Below, one piece after another: positions 27,041 to 35,935 of a stretch of DNA of 64,000 bases (position 1 is its first letter; each line of letters opens with the position of its first letter). Origin of the DNA: Streptomyces sp. NBC_01460 (lineage in GTDB: Bacteria > Actinomycetota > Actinomycetes > Streptomycetales > Streptomycetaceae); the NCBI RefSeq assembly GCF_036227405.1, contig NZ_CP109473.1:3100001-3164000 (forward strand). Direction: 5' to 3'. Made by a program: the position numbers and the translations under genes. The notes under the pieces were generated by a model. It saw nothing but the letters and a program-made list of their open reading frames with translations, had not been told where the DNA came from and did not search any database.

Positions 27041-28108
27041 TCAGCGGGGGCCGCTTTTCAGCCGTTCCCCGGACGCGCGTGAGGCCAGCGCGATCCGGGC
27101 GATCCACAGGAGGGTCGACGCGCCTCCCGCGCGGAGGTTGTCGAAGACCAGCCACAACAGGAATCCCCGGGAGGAGCGCGGGTTCACCCGCACCCTGCCC
27201 ACGTGGAAGCGGTCCGGGTCGCCGGCCGTCAACGGGGTCGGGGCCGAGCCCGGTGCCTCTTCGTCGTGCACCGTGAAGCCGGGGAGTGAGGCCAGGAGCT
27301 CCATGAGCCCCGGCCGGTCCACCGGGTCATCGGTCTCCACGAAGAGCGTCGCCCCGTGGCCGCTGACGACCGGCACGCGAACGCAGGTCACCGCCACGTC
27401 CGCGTCCGGCATCCCCAGGACGCGCTGCGTCTCCTGGACGAGGCGCTCCTCCTGACGGCTGGCCCCGTTCTCCAGGAGCCGGTCCGCGGCCGGCAGGACG
27501 TTGAACGCCAGGGCGGGGCGGAAGCGGTCGGCGGGCAGCTCCGACCCCGGGTCACACAGCGTCAGTTCGCTCCCCTCCAGCAGTTCCTCCACCCCTTGGT
27601 GGCCCAGACCGGAGGCGGACTCGTACGTACTCATCACCACCTGGCGCACACCCCGCCACCCCTCCACCGCGTGCAACAGGACCGTCAGCGGCACGGTCAT
27701 GCCGCTGGGCACGGCGACGACCTCCGCAGGACTCTCCGCCAGCAGGCAGTCGTTGACCGAGGGGACGACCAGAGGGATCTCCGGGTTCGAGCTGAAGGCG
27801 CCGGAGGCGTCGACGACCAGCGCGCCCTCCGCCATCGCCACCGGCACCCAGCGGCGGCTCACCGCCTCGCCCGCGCAGAACAGGACGAGATCGGCACCCG
27901 CGAAGTCGAAGTCCTCCAGGTCGTGCACCGTCTCCGTACGCCCCCCGACGGGGATCTCCCGGCCCGCCGACCGCGCCGAGGCCACGAGCCGTATCTCCCG
28001 GTACCGCATGCGGTGTTCCCCGATCATCTCCAGGACGGTGACTCCGAGCGCACCGGTCGCGCCGACCAGGACGACACAGGGGTCCGCGGGCCGCTGGGCA
28101 CGTACCAT
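27041..28108 (-). CDS. Aspartate-semialdehyde dehydrogenase homologue lacking the catalytic Cys
   Basis: This 355-residue protein has the full Asd/USG-1 fold. Features include the Rossmann start VVLVGATGALG, LVASARSAGR, VVPSVN, STYESASGLGHQG and the C-terminal CVRVPVVSGHG with the substrate-site Arg and His. Where Asd has PNCST or PNCTT, this protein reads VPSGMTVPL, so the nucleophilic Cys is Gly. The Gln of STYQ is Glu. It is therefore unlikely to act as a phosphorylating semialdehyde dehydrogenase; like USG-1 it may have another or a regulatory role. The ATG at 28108 follows GGAG. It is next to the small peptide and the prenyl-sugar operon. Confidence 0.82.
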   Translation of the reverse strand: MVRAQRPADPCVVLVGATGALGVTVLEMIGEHRMRYREIRLVASARSAGREIPVGGRTETVHDLEDFDFAGADLVLFCAGEAVSRRWVPVAMAEGALVVDASGAFSSNPEIPLVVPSVNDCLLAESPAEVVAVPSGMTVPLTVLLHAVEGWRGVRQVVMSTYESASGLGHQGVEELLEGSELTLCDPGSELPADRFRPALAFNVLPAADRLLENGASRQEERLVQETQRVLGMPDADVAVTCVRVPVVSGHGATLFVETDDPVDRPGLMELLASLPGFTVHDEEAPGSAPTPLTAGDPDRFHVGRVRVNPRSSRGFLLWLVFDNLRAGGASTLLWIARIALASRASGERLKSGPR

Positions 28109-28356
28109 CAGGTACTCCGATCTGACGAGGGCCGAGCTCAGGCACCGGCGTTCCGTGGACCGGTCCGGCCGGTGGCACATCGTCTCCGTACCGGGAGGCG
28201 CGGAGAGCTCGCACGGCAGGAACGACGTAGCCGGTTCCCCGCGCGCGATCCCCATGAAAACCCCGAATTCGCCCCTACGGCACCGGTCGGTGCTGTCAGG
28301 AAGCGGTCAGGCCGGAGCATGCCATCACCGGACCGGGCGCCCGCGGGACGGGCGGC

Positions 28357-29322
28357 TCAGTCGAAGGCGCCGGGCGGCGGGGCCGGGGACGGGGCGGCGT
28401 CCGCGTCGGTGACGACGGCGGCGCCACCGGTGAAGTCGGCGAGCGCGCGGCCGTGTTCGACGCGCCCGGGGTGCGGGTCGCTCGCGACCCGCCGGGTCAG
28501 CTCCGCGACCGCGATCGGCAGGTCCGAGGCGACCAGGATCGCGTTGCCGAAGCGGCGGCCGCGCCAGACGGTCGGATCGGCGGCCAGCGCCAGCTCGGGG
28601 AAGAGCGAGGCGGCCGTGGCGATCTGACCGCGCAGGTGCGCCAGCGGCGGACCGTCGGCGAGGTTGGCGGCGTACTGGCCACCGGGCCTCAGCACCCGGC
28701 GCACCTCGGCGAGGAATTCGGCGGAGGTGAGGTGCGCGGGGGTGCGGGCGCCGCTGAAGACGTCGGCGATGACGAGGTCCGCCCAGCCGTCCTGGACCTT
28801 CCCGAGCCCGGCGCGGGCGTCCGCCGAGCGGACCCGGATCCGGGCCTGCGGGTCGAGGGGCAGTTCCCTGCGGACGAGTTGGACGAGGGGGGCGTCGATC
28901 TCGACGACCTGCTGGGTGGAGCGGGGGCGGCCCGCCGCGATGTACCGGGCGAGCGTGAGGGCCCCGCCGCCGAGGTGGACGACCTGGAGGGGCCGGCCGG
29001 GGGGCGCGGCGAGGTCGATGACGTGGCCGAGCCTGCGCTGGTACTCGAACGAGAGGTACGAGGGATCGTCGAGGTCCACGTGGGACTGCGGCGCGCCGTC
29101 CAGCAGCAGGGTCCAGGCGTGCGGGCGTTCGCGGTCGGGCACGAGCTCCGCGACCCCGCCGTCGACCGTCGCCGAGACGGGCTCCGGCCGGCGCTCGGAC
29201 CGCTTCCGGTCGCTCGCGCCCCGGGCCGCTCCTCGACGTGCCACGCGCTGGTCCTCACTCACCGGTCGGGGCCGGCCACCTGCGGGAACCGGCGACGGCG
29301 GCAACTCCGCCCACCCGGCCAT
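28357..29322 (-). CDS. Spermidine-synthase-like methyltransferase-fold protein
   Basis: The 321-residue protein has a class I SAM/aminopropyltransferase fold: YLSFEYQRRLGHVID, the nucleotide-binding strand VVHLGGGALTLARY, VVEIDAPLV, and DLVIADVFSG where DxxxD binds substrate in polyamine synthases. The N-terminal 45 residues are basic and poorly ordered. Streptomyces often carries such orphan proteins without a SpeD partner, so the true substrate is unknown. The start at 29322 follows TGAGG; a later GTG at SEDQRV is also possible. It lies 8 bp after the small upstream gene, so they form an operon. Confidence 0.82.
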   Translation of the reverse strand: MAGWAELPPSPVPAGGRPRPVSEDQRVARRGAARGASDRKRSERRPEPVSATVDGGVAELVPDRERPHAWTLLLDGAPQSHVDLDDPSYLSFEYQRRLGHVIDLAAPPGRPLQVVHLGGGALTLARYIAAGRPRSTQQVVEIDAPLVQLVRRELPLDPQARIRVRSADARAGLGKVQDGWADLVIADVFSGARTPAHLTSAEFLAEVRRVLRPGGQYAANLADGPPLAHLRGQIATAASLFPELALAADPTVWRGRRFGNAILVASDLPIAVAELTRRVASDPHPGRVEHGRALADFTGGAAVVTDADAAPSPAPPPGAFD

Positions 29323-29329
29323 TATGGCC

Positions 29330-29701
29330 TCAGCGGCAGTTGTCGGCCGCCTCGATGAGCCGGGCCGCCTGGTCGAGGGCCGCCCGGAGCACGGCCGGGT
29401 CGGTGACCGGGGTCTCCGCGACGGGCGGCAGGAGCCAGCCGCCGCCGACGGCGGGCGGCTCGGCGGGGATGCGCAGCCCGCGGCCGTCCGTCCGCGTACA
29501 GGCGCTGCCGGGCACGTCCCACCCCTCGGCCGTACCGGACGGGACCAGGAAGCCGAGGACGGCGCAGGCCCCGTCGTGCAGGACAGGGCCGACGGGGTCG
29601 TTCTCCGATCCCCTGCGCAGGATGTCGACGGCCTCCAGGCCCTGACGCGCCGGGACGGTCACCAGATCGCACGGTGTGGTCTCCGGACCCATGTGAGGCA
29701 A
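29330..29701 (-). CDS. Conserved small protein of unknown function
   Basis: The 123-residue soluble protein contains two Cys pairs (GACAVLG, GSACTRT) and a C-terminal helix ALDQAARLIEAADNCR. The start is ambiguous: TTG at 29701 has GAGGGG 5 nt upstream, whereas ATG at 29692 lies 14 nt from it. It is co-directional with and 8 bp from the spermidine-synthase-like gene. No function can be assigned. Confidence 0.65.
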   Translation of the reverse strand: MPHMGPETTPCDLVTVPARQGLEAVDILRRGSENDPVGPVLHDGACAVLGFLVPSGTAEGWDVPGSACTRTDGRGLRIPAEPPAVGGGWLLPPVAETPVTDPAVLRAALDQAARLIEAADNCR

Positions 29702-29945
29702 GGGAACCCCTCTTCTCGTCTCGACGAGACAGGACCACGCCCCGTCTCCGCATGGACCAACGCGCCGACGGCGTCAAGGGCTACGGCGGCACGCCGCCGC
29801 AAAGGGTGGCAGTTCATGGCGGATCACGGGCGAGATGTCCGGTTTATAGGTAAACGCTGCGTGTGCGTCCCGTCACAGCAGGTACGTTCTTGCTCCGCCG
29901 GGACACCGGAAGCAGGAGCTCGGCTGCACCAGAGAGGGCCCCGCC

Positions 29946-31301
29946 ATGGTGTCGACACGGGCAGTTCCCAACCTCGCCTTCCGGCGGCTGCGCGGACAGC
30001 GCTCCGCCGGGGAGTTCGCGGCCGCGGTCCGCCGGGCCGCCCGCGAGATCGGTGAACAGGTCGCGTGCGACGCCCGGTACATCGGGCGCGTGGAGGCCGG
30101 CGAGATCCGGTGTCCCAACTACGCGTACGAACGGGTGTTCCTGCACATGTTCCCCGGGGCGAGCCTCGAGGACCTGGGCTTCTCGGCCCGCGAGAGCGTG
30201 CGCGGCCGGGGGGCCCGCACGGCACCCGGGCCCACTTCCACCACACCCCCCGCGCTCGACAGCGACATCCACGAGGAGAGCGACGTGCTGCGTCGCGTGT
30301 TCATGACCAGCGGCACCACCACGGTGGCAGCCGCGTCCCTGGGTCCGGCCGGCCGGCCGGCCGCCGCGGGCCCGCTCGCCGTCCCCGCGCAACGCCGGGT
30401 CGGCGAGGCCGAGGTGAGCGCCGTCGAGAAGGCGGTGCGCCGGATCCGGCTGCTGGACGACCGGCACGGCGCGGACGGCCTCTACCGGCAGGCCTCCCAG
30501 CCGCTCCGGGCGGCGTACGCCCTGCTCGACGCCGGGACCACGACCCGGCGCAGCACGGCCGACCGGCTGCACGCCGGCGCCGGTGAGCTGGCGATCTCGG
30601 TCGGCTGGCTGGCCCACGACTCGGGGCGCCTCGACGACGCGCGCTCCCACTACGCGGAGGCGCTGGCGACGGCCCGGCTGGCCGGGGACGCCGCCCTGGA
30701 GGCGCACGCCTTCTGCAACGCGTCGTTCCTGGCGCGCGACATGGGACGGGCCCGCGAGGCGGTCCGCGCGGCGGAGGCCGGACAGCGGGCGGCCCGTCCG
30801 CTCGGCTCACCGCGGCTCCTGTCGCTGCTGGCGCTCCGGGAGGCCGGCGCCAGGGCGTGGCTCGGGGACCGTACGGGGTGCGAGCAGGCGATCGGGCGGG
30901 CGCAGACGGCGTTCGGGCGGGGGCCGAGCGAGGCGGACCCGGAGTGGATGAGCTTCTTCCGGGAGGCGGAGCTGGAGCTGCTGGAGGCGCAGTGCTGGTC
31001 GGCGCTGGGCGACTGGCCGCGGGCGGCGCGGCACGCCCGGCGGGCGACCCGGCTCCAGGACCCGCACTTCACCCGGAACCTCGCGCTGTACCGCGCGCAG
31101 CTCGCCGGCGACCTGGCGCGGGCGGGCACGGCCGACGAGGCGTCGGCGGCGGGCCACGAGGTGCTGGACCTGCTGGACCGGGTGCAGTCCTCGCGGATCC
31201 GGGGCATGCTCTCGAGCGCCGTCCGGGTGCTCCGGCCGCAGGGCGGTCCGGAGGTGACGGCGCTGCTGGCCCGCTACGAGGAGCTCCCGCCGGCCGGCTG
31301 A
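29946..31301 (+). CDS. HTH/TPR regulator of the NsdA type
   Basis: The 451-residue protein has an N-terminal atypical Xre-like region (YIGRVEAGEIRCPNYAYERVF, about 40-60), then a linker and an alpha-helical array from about 150 to the end with TPR-like Ala-rich repeats. NsdA and relatives in Streptomyces repress antibiotic production and sporulation. The similarity here is of architecture, and I do not claim orthology. The ATG at 29946 follows GAGAGGG. The 244-bp upstream gap contains no obvious operator. It converges with the histidine phosphatase. Confidence 0.75.
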   Translation: MVSTRAVPNLAFRRLRGQRSAGEFAAAVRRAAREIGEQVACDARYIGRVEAGEIRCPNYAYERVFLHMFPGASLEDLGFSARESVRGRGARTAPGPTSTTPPALDSDIHEESDVLRRVFMTSGTTTVAAASLGPAGRPAAAGPLAVPAQRRVGEAEVSAVEKAVRRIRLLDDRHGADGLYRQASQPLRAAYALLDAGTTTRRSTADRLHAGAGELAISVGWLAHDSGRLDDARSHYAEALATARLAGDAALEAHAFCNASFLARDMGRAREAVRAAEAGQRAARPLGSPRLLSLLALREAGARAWLGDRTGCEQAIGRAQTAFGRGPSEADPEWMSFFREAELELLEAQCWSALGDWPRAARHARRATRLQDPHFTRNLALYRAQLAGDLARAGTADEASAAGHEVLDLLDRVQSSRIRGMLSSAVRVLRPQGGPEVTALLARYEELPPAG

Positions 31302-31322
31302 CGGACCGCGCGAGGCCCGTGC

Positions 31323-31351
31323 GCCGGAGGAGCCTGCCCAGCCCCTCCGGC
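31323..31351. terminator. Terminator between convergent genes
   Basis: An 8-bp stem, GCCGGAGG with CCTCCGGC, lies in the short gap between the HTH/TPR gene and the histidine phosphatase and can serve both strands. Confidence 0.6.
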
Positions 31352-31359
31352 CGGGTGCC

Positions 31360-31956
31360 CTACCGGTCCAGGTGGCCCGTGTCGTTCCAGCGTTCCAGCG
31401 CCGGGAGGCCGTACGCCCAGCCCAGCACCGACAGCGAGGTCGGCTCCAGCCGGATGCGCGCGGCGAAGGAGACGTCCTCGCCCAGCCACCGCGCCCCGAT
31501 CGCCCGCAGGATGTGCCCGTGGGCGAAGACCAGGACGTCGCGCTCGGCCGACCGCGCCCACGCGACGACCTCGTCCGCCCGTGCCGTGAGCCCGGCCAGG
31601 GTCTCGCCCCCGGGGACCCCGTCGCGCCAGATGAGCCAGTCCGGCCGGTCCGCCTTGATCTCCGCCGGGGTCAGGCCCTCGTAGTCCCCGTAGTCCCACT
31701 CCATCAGCGCGTCCCACGGCTGGGCCCGGTCGCCGAAGCCGGCGATCTCGCAGGTCTCGGCGGCCCGGACGAGCGGGCTGGTCCGCACCTCCACGCCGGG
31801 CAGGCCGCCCCAGGGCTGCCGGTGCAGCCGTTCGCCGAGCAGCTTGGCGCCGTCGCGGCCGGTGTCGAGGAGGGGGATGTCGGTCCTGCCGGTGTGATTG
31901 CCCTGGACGGACCACTGTGTCTGTCCGTGCCGGGCGAGCAGGATTCGCGGTGCCAT
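31360..31956 (-). CDS. Histidine phosphatase family protein
   Basis: The 198-residue protein of the phosphoglycerate-mutase/PhoE branch has the phosphohistidine motif [11 protein letters not shown] at the N-terminus, the Arg of [10 protein letters not shown], the Glu of [10 protein letters not shown], and the second His in [10 protein letters not shown]. The start at 31956 follows AGGGAGAG. It is a small soluble phosphatase with broad substrate range. It is divergent from the PAP2 gene. Confidence 0.9.
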   Translation of the reverse strand: MAPRILLARHGQTQWSVQGNHTGRTDIPLLDTGRDGAKLLGERLHRQPWGGLPGVEVRTSPLVRAAETCEIAGFGDRAQPWDALMEWDYGDYEGLTPAEIKADRPDWLIWRDGVPGGETLAGLTARADEVVAWARSAERDVLVFAHGHILRAIGARWLGEDVSFAARIRLEPTSLSVLGWAYGLPALERWNDTGHLDR

Positions 31957-32272
31957 GACGGCTCTCCCTGAAAATACTGAGATCCGATGATCCGGGGACC
32001 CTAGGATCTGGTGGGTCCGGGACAGCGGTGTCCGGGACGGCGACGGGGTGGCGGACGCGGGCGACCGGCTGGGGACCGGTGCGGGCGGATACCCCGGTCC
32101 CATCATCTCGCACCTGGTCCACGGGCAACCCGCGGGGCGGTGCCCGCGTCCCTTCCAGCGCATGACCAGGGCCGCTCCGCCGGAGACGTGGACCCGAGAG
32201 AAATCAGGGCATACGACCGCCGTACGGTTGAACGCCCGCCGTCGACCGCATGAACTTGGGGAGAGCCACCGG

Positions 32273-33220
32273 ATGCCGCACGCCATCGCCGTGACACCGT
32301 CCTCCGGTCACCGGCCACGCTGGTGGACGGAGCTCCCGCTGATCGCGGTGGTGTACGGGCTCTACTCCACGGGCCGGCTGCTGGTCCGGGAGGACATACC
32401 CGCGGCCGTCGAGCACGGCCTCGCGATACTCCGCCTGGAGAAGGCGCTGCACATCAACGCCGAGCACCCGCTCAACCGGCTGCTGACGGACCACCCCACG
32501 CTCGGGATACCCGCCGACTTCGCGTACGCGTCCCTGCACTACCTGGTCACCCCGGCGGTCCTGGTCTGGATCTTCCGGCGCCGCGCCGCCGCCTTCCGGG
32601 CGGCCCGCACGTGGCTGATGACCTCCACACTCCTCGGGCTGATCGGCTTCACGCTGATGCCGACCTGTCCGCCCCGGCTCCTCGACGCCCACCACGGATT
32701 CGTCGACACGATGGCGCAGTACAGCGCGTACGGCTGGTGGGGCGCCGGCGCGAGTGCCCCGCGCGGACTCAGCGGGATGACCAACCAGTACGCGGCGATG
32801 CCGAGCCTCCACGTCGGCTGGGCGGTGTGGTGCGGGGTCCTGCTGTGGCGCCACGGCCGCCACCCGCTCGTCCGGGCCGCGGGCGTCGCCTATCCGCTGA
32901 TCATCGTGCTCGTCGTCATGGGCACGGCGAACCACTATTTCCTCGACGCCGTGGCCGGGGCCGCCGTGATGGCCGTCGGCGCCCTGCTGACCAGGCCGGT
33001 CATGCGGATCGCGGACCGGGTCAAGGACCGGGTGAGGGCCGTGTTCGCACAGGCGCCCGCATCCCTCACCCCCGCGGAATCCACGATTGTCAGTGACGGA
33101 TGCAAGACTTCCGCGGGTGAGCGAATACCCGGCCAGCGGACCGCCTCCGCAGATTCCAGCGACGCGCGCACCCGCTCCGCGGCCGAAGCCGACGACGACG
33201 CTCCGGCAGCGGCTCGCTGA
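32273..33220 (+). CDS. PAP2-superfamily integral membrane phosphatase
   Basis: The 315-residue protein has about six helices. The PAP2 (aureobasidin-resistance-like) motifs are [21 protein letters not shown] with the catalytic His, and [12 protein letters not shown] with the second His. It probably dephosphorylates a lipid phosphate outside the membrane. GGGGAGAG precedes the ATG. The last 45 or so residues (after VRAVFAQ) are polar and overlap the next gene for about 104 bp in another frame, so the true end of one of the two may be shorter in function. Confidence 0.85.
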   Translation: MPHAIAVTPSSGHRPRWWTELPLIAVVYGLYSTGRLLVREDIPAAVEHGLAILRLEKALHINAEHPLNRLLTDHPTLGIPADFAYASLHYLVTPAVLVWIFRRRAAAFRAARTWLMTSTLLGLIGFTLMPTCPPRLLDAHHGFVDTMAQYSAYGWWGAGASAPRGLSGMTNQYAAMPSLHVGWAVWCGVLLWRHGRHPLVRAAGVAYPLIIVLVVMGTANHYFLDAVAGAAVMAVGALLTRPVMRIADRVKDRVRAVFAQAPASLTPAESTIVSDGCKTSAGERIPGQRTASADSSDARTRSAAEADDDAPAAAR

Positions 33221-34301
33221 GCTGCGCGGCCCGTCCGTCGCGCCGCATCCGCTCGACGCACGCGCGCTGGCGGCGCTCGCCGCCAACCCGGGATGCAAGC
33301 GGCGCGCCCTGCTCGACGGCGCGGGCGTCGACAAGGCCGTGCTGGCCACCGCGCTGGGCTCCCCCGCGGCCTTCGGCCAGTCCCAGTTCGCGTTCGTCCG
33401 GGGCAACGCCTTCGAGGCCAAGGTCAAGGCCGACGGCGGTACGGAGCTGCTCCGCCTCCTGTTCGAACAGCTCGGCGGCGGCGCCGAGCCACCGGCCGCG
33501 GCCGTGGTCCCCGATCTGACGGCCGCCGGCCCCGAGGGCCGCGCCGCGCGTACGGCGCTGGCCCTGCGCGAGGCCACGGCGGCGGGCGGCTGGGCGCTGC
33601 TCGACCACCCGATGCTGGCGCTGGAGGTCGCGGGCTCCCCCGCCTACCTGGAGCCGGACGCCGTGGTGGTGCACCCGGACGGCACCTGGACGGTCGTCGA
33701 GATCAAGTCCTTCCCCATGATCGACAGCTCCGCGGACGCCGCGAAGGTCGGCGCCGCGGCCCGCCAGTCCGCCGTCTACGTCCTGGCGCTGGAGCGGATC
33801 GCCGCGGTGACCGAGGGGGCCGAGGTCGGCCACCGGATCCTGCTGGTCTGCCCGAAGGACTTCTCCAACCTGCCGACCGCCTCCGTCGTGGACGTCCGCA
33901 AGCAGCGCGCCGTCACCAGCCGCCAGCTGACCAGGCTGACCCGTGTCGAGGACATCGCGGCGGCCCTGCCCGAGGGCACCACCTTCGACCCGGGCTGCTC
34001 CCCCGAGGAGCTCGGCAGCGCCGTCGAGGCGGTCCCCGCCGCGTACGCCCCCGAGTGCCTGGCCGCGTGCGAGCTGGCCTTCCACTGCCGGGCGAAGGCC
34101 CGCGCCGAGGGCGCGGTGGAGTCGCTGGGCCGGAGCGTGCGGGGCGAGCTCGGAGGCCTGACGACGGTCGCCGGGGTGCTGGCCGCCGCGGCCGGCAAGG
34201 AGGGCGACCCCGCGGACCCGACGGTCGCGGCCCTGCGCAGGGCCGCCGCCCTGCGGGCCGAGGCCCTGGCCGGCGTGGACGGCGGCGTCCCGTGTCACTG
34301 A
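33117..34301 (+). CDS. Cas4/Dna2-type PD-(D/E)XK nuclease with Fe-S cysteine pattern
   Basis: The 394-residue protein (from the GTG at 33117) carries a RecB-family nuclease core: D181 (LEPDAVV), E195 and K197 (VVEIKSF) and the QhXXY-type Q217 (ARQSAVYVLAL). A Cys at residue 60 (NPGCKRR) and three near the end, C314-x3-C318-x5-C324 (CLAACELAFHC), reproduce the spread-out four-Cys Fe-S arrangement of Dna2, AddB and Cas4. The start is uncertain: TTG 33087 and GTG 33093 are also in frame and no RBS is strong. It overlaps the next gene by 10 bp, and the operon then continues with an SF1 helicase. It is likely a structure-specific exonuclease acting with that helicase. Confidence 0.8.
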   Translation: MSEYPASGPPPQIPATRAPAPRPKPTTTLRQRLAELRGPSVAPHPLDARALAALAANPGCKRRALLDGAGVDKAVLATALGSPAAFGQSQFAFVRGNAFEAKVKADGGTELLRLLFEQLGGGAEPPAAAVVPDLTAAGPEGRAARTALALREATAAGGWALLDHPMLALEVAGSPAYLEPDAVVVHPDGTWTVVEIKSFPMIDSSADAAKVGAAARQSAVYVLALERIAAVTEGAEVGHRILLVCPKDFSNLPTASVVDVRKQRAVTSRQLTRLTRVEDIAAALPEGTTFDPGCSPEELGSAVEAVPAAYAPECLAACELAFHCRAKARAEGAVESLGRSVRGELGGLTTVAGVLAAAAGKEGDPADPTVAALRRAAALRAEALAGVDGGVPCH

Positions 34302-35935
34302 TCACCACCCTCGCCCGGCTGGAGGCGGTCGACAGCGGGCGGGCCCAGCCGCTGGCCACCGTGCGCCACCGCCATCTGACGGGCCGGCCGCTCGTGCTCG
34401 TACCGCTGACGACGGCCGGTGAGGCGGGCGCCCCGCTCGGCGCGCTCGTGGGCACGGACCGCGCGGCGCCCCGCCTCCTGGCGGTGCCCCAGCCGCGCGA
34501 CCGCGATCTGCGGTTCGCCTTCCTCGCCGAGCTGGCCGAGGCGGTGCTGCCGCACATCGAGGAGTACGCCGACGTCGTCGAGCCCGCCGAGCGTGGCGAG
34601 GTCGATCCCGCGACCGGCAAGAAGGTCAAGGTCGAGGTCGAGCTGTGCGCGGACGCGGCGCAGCTGATCGTGCCCAGCAGGGCCGGCATCGACTTCGTAC
34701 GGCTGCTCGGGCGGTCCATGCGCTTCCGGCGCACGGCGGAGGACGACCCGGACACCCCCTACCCGGCTCCCGCCCGCGTGCCACTGCTCGGCCGCTGGCT
34801 GACGCACTACGGGGAGCGGGCCAGGGTGCCCGGTTCCTCGCTGCTGCTGGCCGCGACCGACCTGCTGAACCGCCACTGGGCGACGGGGCAGAGCAGCCTG
34901 GAGGACCAGCACCTCGGGGCGCTGCTCGCCTGGGTCGACCCGCCGGGCGGCGAATCGGGTGCGGCGGCGGCGCTCCGGGCGGAGCTGGAGCGGGACGCCG
35001 CGGGCCAGCTGGTCTGCCCGCCCGCCGGCCCGGCGACGGACCCGGCCTTCGACAACAGGCTGCTGGCGCCCGCGATCGAGCGGTACGACCGGGCGCGCAC
35101 GGCGCACGCCGCCGCGGAGGACGGCCTCGACGCCGACACCCGGCTCGGTGAGCTGACGGCTGCCGAGCGGGCGATCAGATCGCTGCTGGCCGGGGTGCTG
35201 CTGCCCACCTGGGACGCGGTGTGGCGCGGGCTCGACCTCCTGGAGGAGCTGCCGGAGGGGTCCCGGGCCGAGGACCGGTGGACGAGGGACCGGTGGTCGT
35301 TCACGGCGCACCGGGACCGGGTGCGGGCGGGCGAGCCGCCGCAGCCGCGCCGGGACGACGCGGTGACGGCGGCGCAGAAGCTGGCCTCGCGGGAGACGGC
35401 CCAGGCACAGCTGGACGCCCAGGAGGCGCTCGACGACCCGCTGGTGCTGGCGGGGCGCAGGCTCGCGGGCGAGGCGTTCCTCGGGGAGGTGACGGAGGTG
35501 GAGATGGCGTACAGCGAGTCGAAGCGGCCCTCCCCGCGCCCCCTGGTCACGGTGCGGACCGGTGAGCGGCCGCACCTCGGCGAGCGGACCAAGGTCTACC
35601 GCTCGCTGGACGGGAAGCCGCAGACGGCGGAGTTCGTCCGGTACGCGGTGCCGGACGGCGCGGACACCGAGGGAGGCGGGGACACCGAGGACGGCGGTCC
35701 CGTCCACCTGGTCCTGCGGATCACGGACCGGATGGGCCGGAGCAAGGAGCCGGCGCCCGGTTCGGTGCCCGAGCCGGGCGACCGCATCGCCTGGACCCTG
35801 TTCGAGCACGACCAGCGCGGCGGTCCGAAGCTGCCCGACCCGGAGGACACGCCGTGGACCCACGGCGGCCCGCCGGGCGCCGGCGGCGTACCTGCCGAAC
35901 GGCCCGACCCCGTGACCGCGGAGGACCTCCTGTGA
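34292..35935 (+). CDS. Conserved protein of unknown function in the nuclease-helicase operon
   Basis: The 547-residue soluble protein begins MSLITTLARLEAVDSGR. I recognise no domain. Visible features are an acidic-basic segment (ERGEVDPATGKKVKVEVEL), a long helical region at about 250-380, and a C-terminal beta-rich part (MAYSESKRPSPRPLVTV, GDRIAWTLFEHDQRGGPK) that could be an OB or barrel-like fold. It overlaps the nuclease by 10 bp and the helicase by 4 bp, so stoichiometric synthesis with both is likely. It may be the scaffold or DNA-binding subunit joining them. Confidence 0.75.
   Translation: MSLITTLARLEAVDSGRAQPLATVRHRHLTGRPLVLVPLTTAGEAGAPLGALVGTDRAAPRLLAVPQPRDRDLRFAFLAELAEAVLPHIEEYADVVEPAERGEVDPATGKKVKVEVELCADAAQLIVPSRAGIDFVRLLGRSMRFRRTAEDDPDTPYPAPARVPLLGRWLTHYGERARVPGSSLLLAATDLLNRHWATGQSSLEDQHLGALLAWVDPPGGESGAAAALRAELERDAAGQLVCPPAGPATDPAFDNRLLAPAIERYDRARTAHAAAEDGLDADTRLGELTAAERAIRSLLAGVLLPTWDAVWRGLDLLEELPEGSRAEDRWTRDRWSFTAHRDRVRAGEPPQPRRDDAVTAAQKLASRETAQAQLDAQEALDDPLVLAGRRLAGEAFLGEVTEVEMAYSESKRPSPRPLVTVRTGERPHLGERTKVYRSLDGKPQTAEFVRYAVPDGADTEGGGDTEDGGPVHLVLRITDRMGRSKEPAPGSVPEPGDRIAWTLFEHDQRGGPKLPDPEDTPWTHGGPPGAGGVPAERPDPVTAEDLL

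Noticed and set aside
29946..31301. Possible defence-system regulator because of the HTH plus helical repeats
   Set aside because: No effector or nuclease gene is adjacent; architecture fits Streptomyces developmental HTH/TPR regulators.
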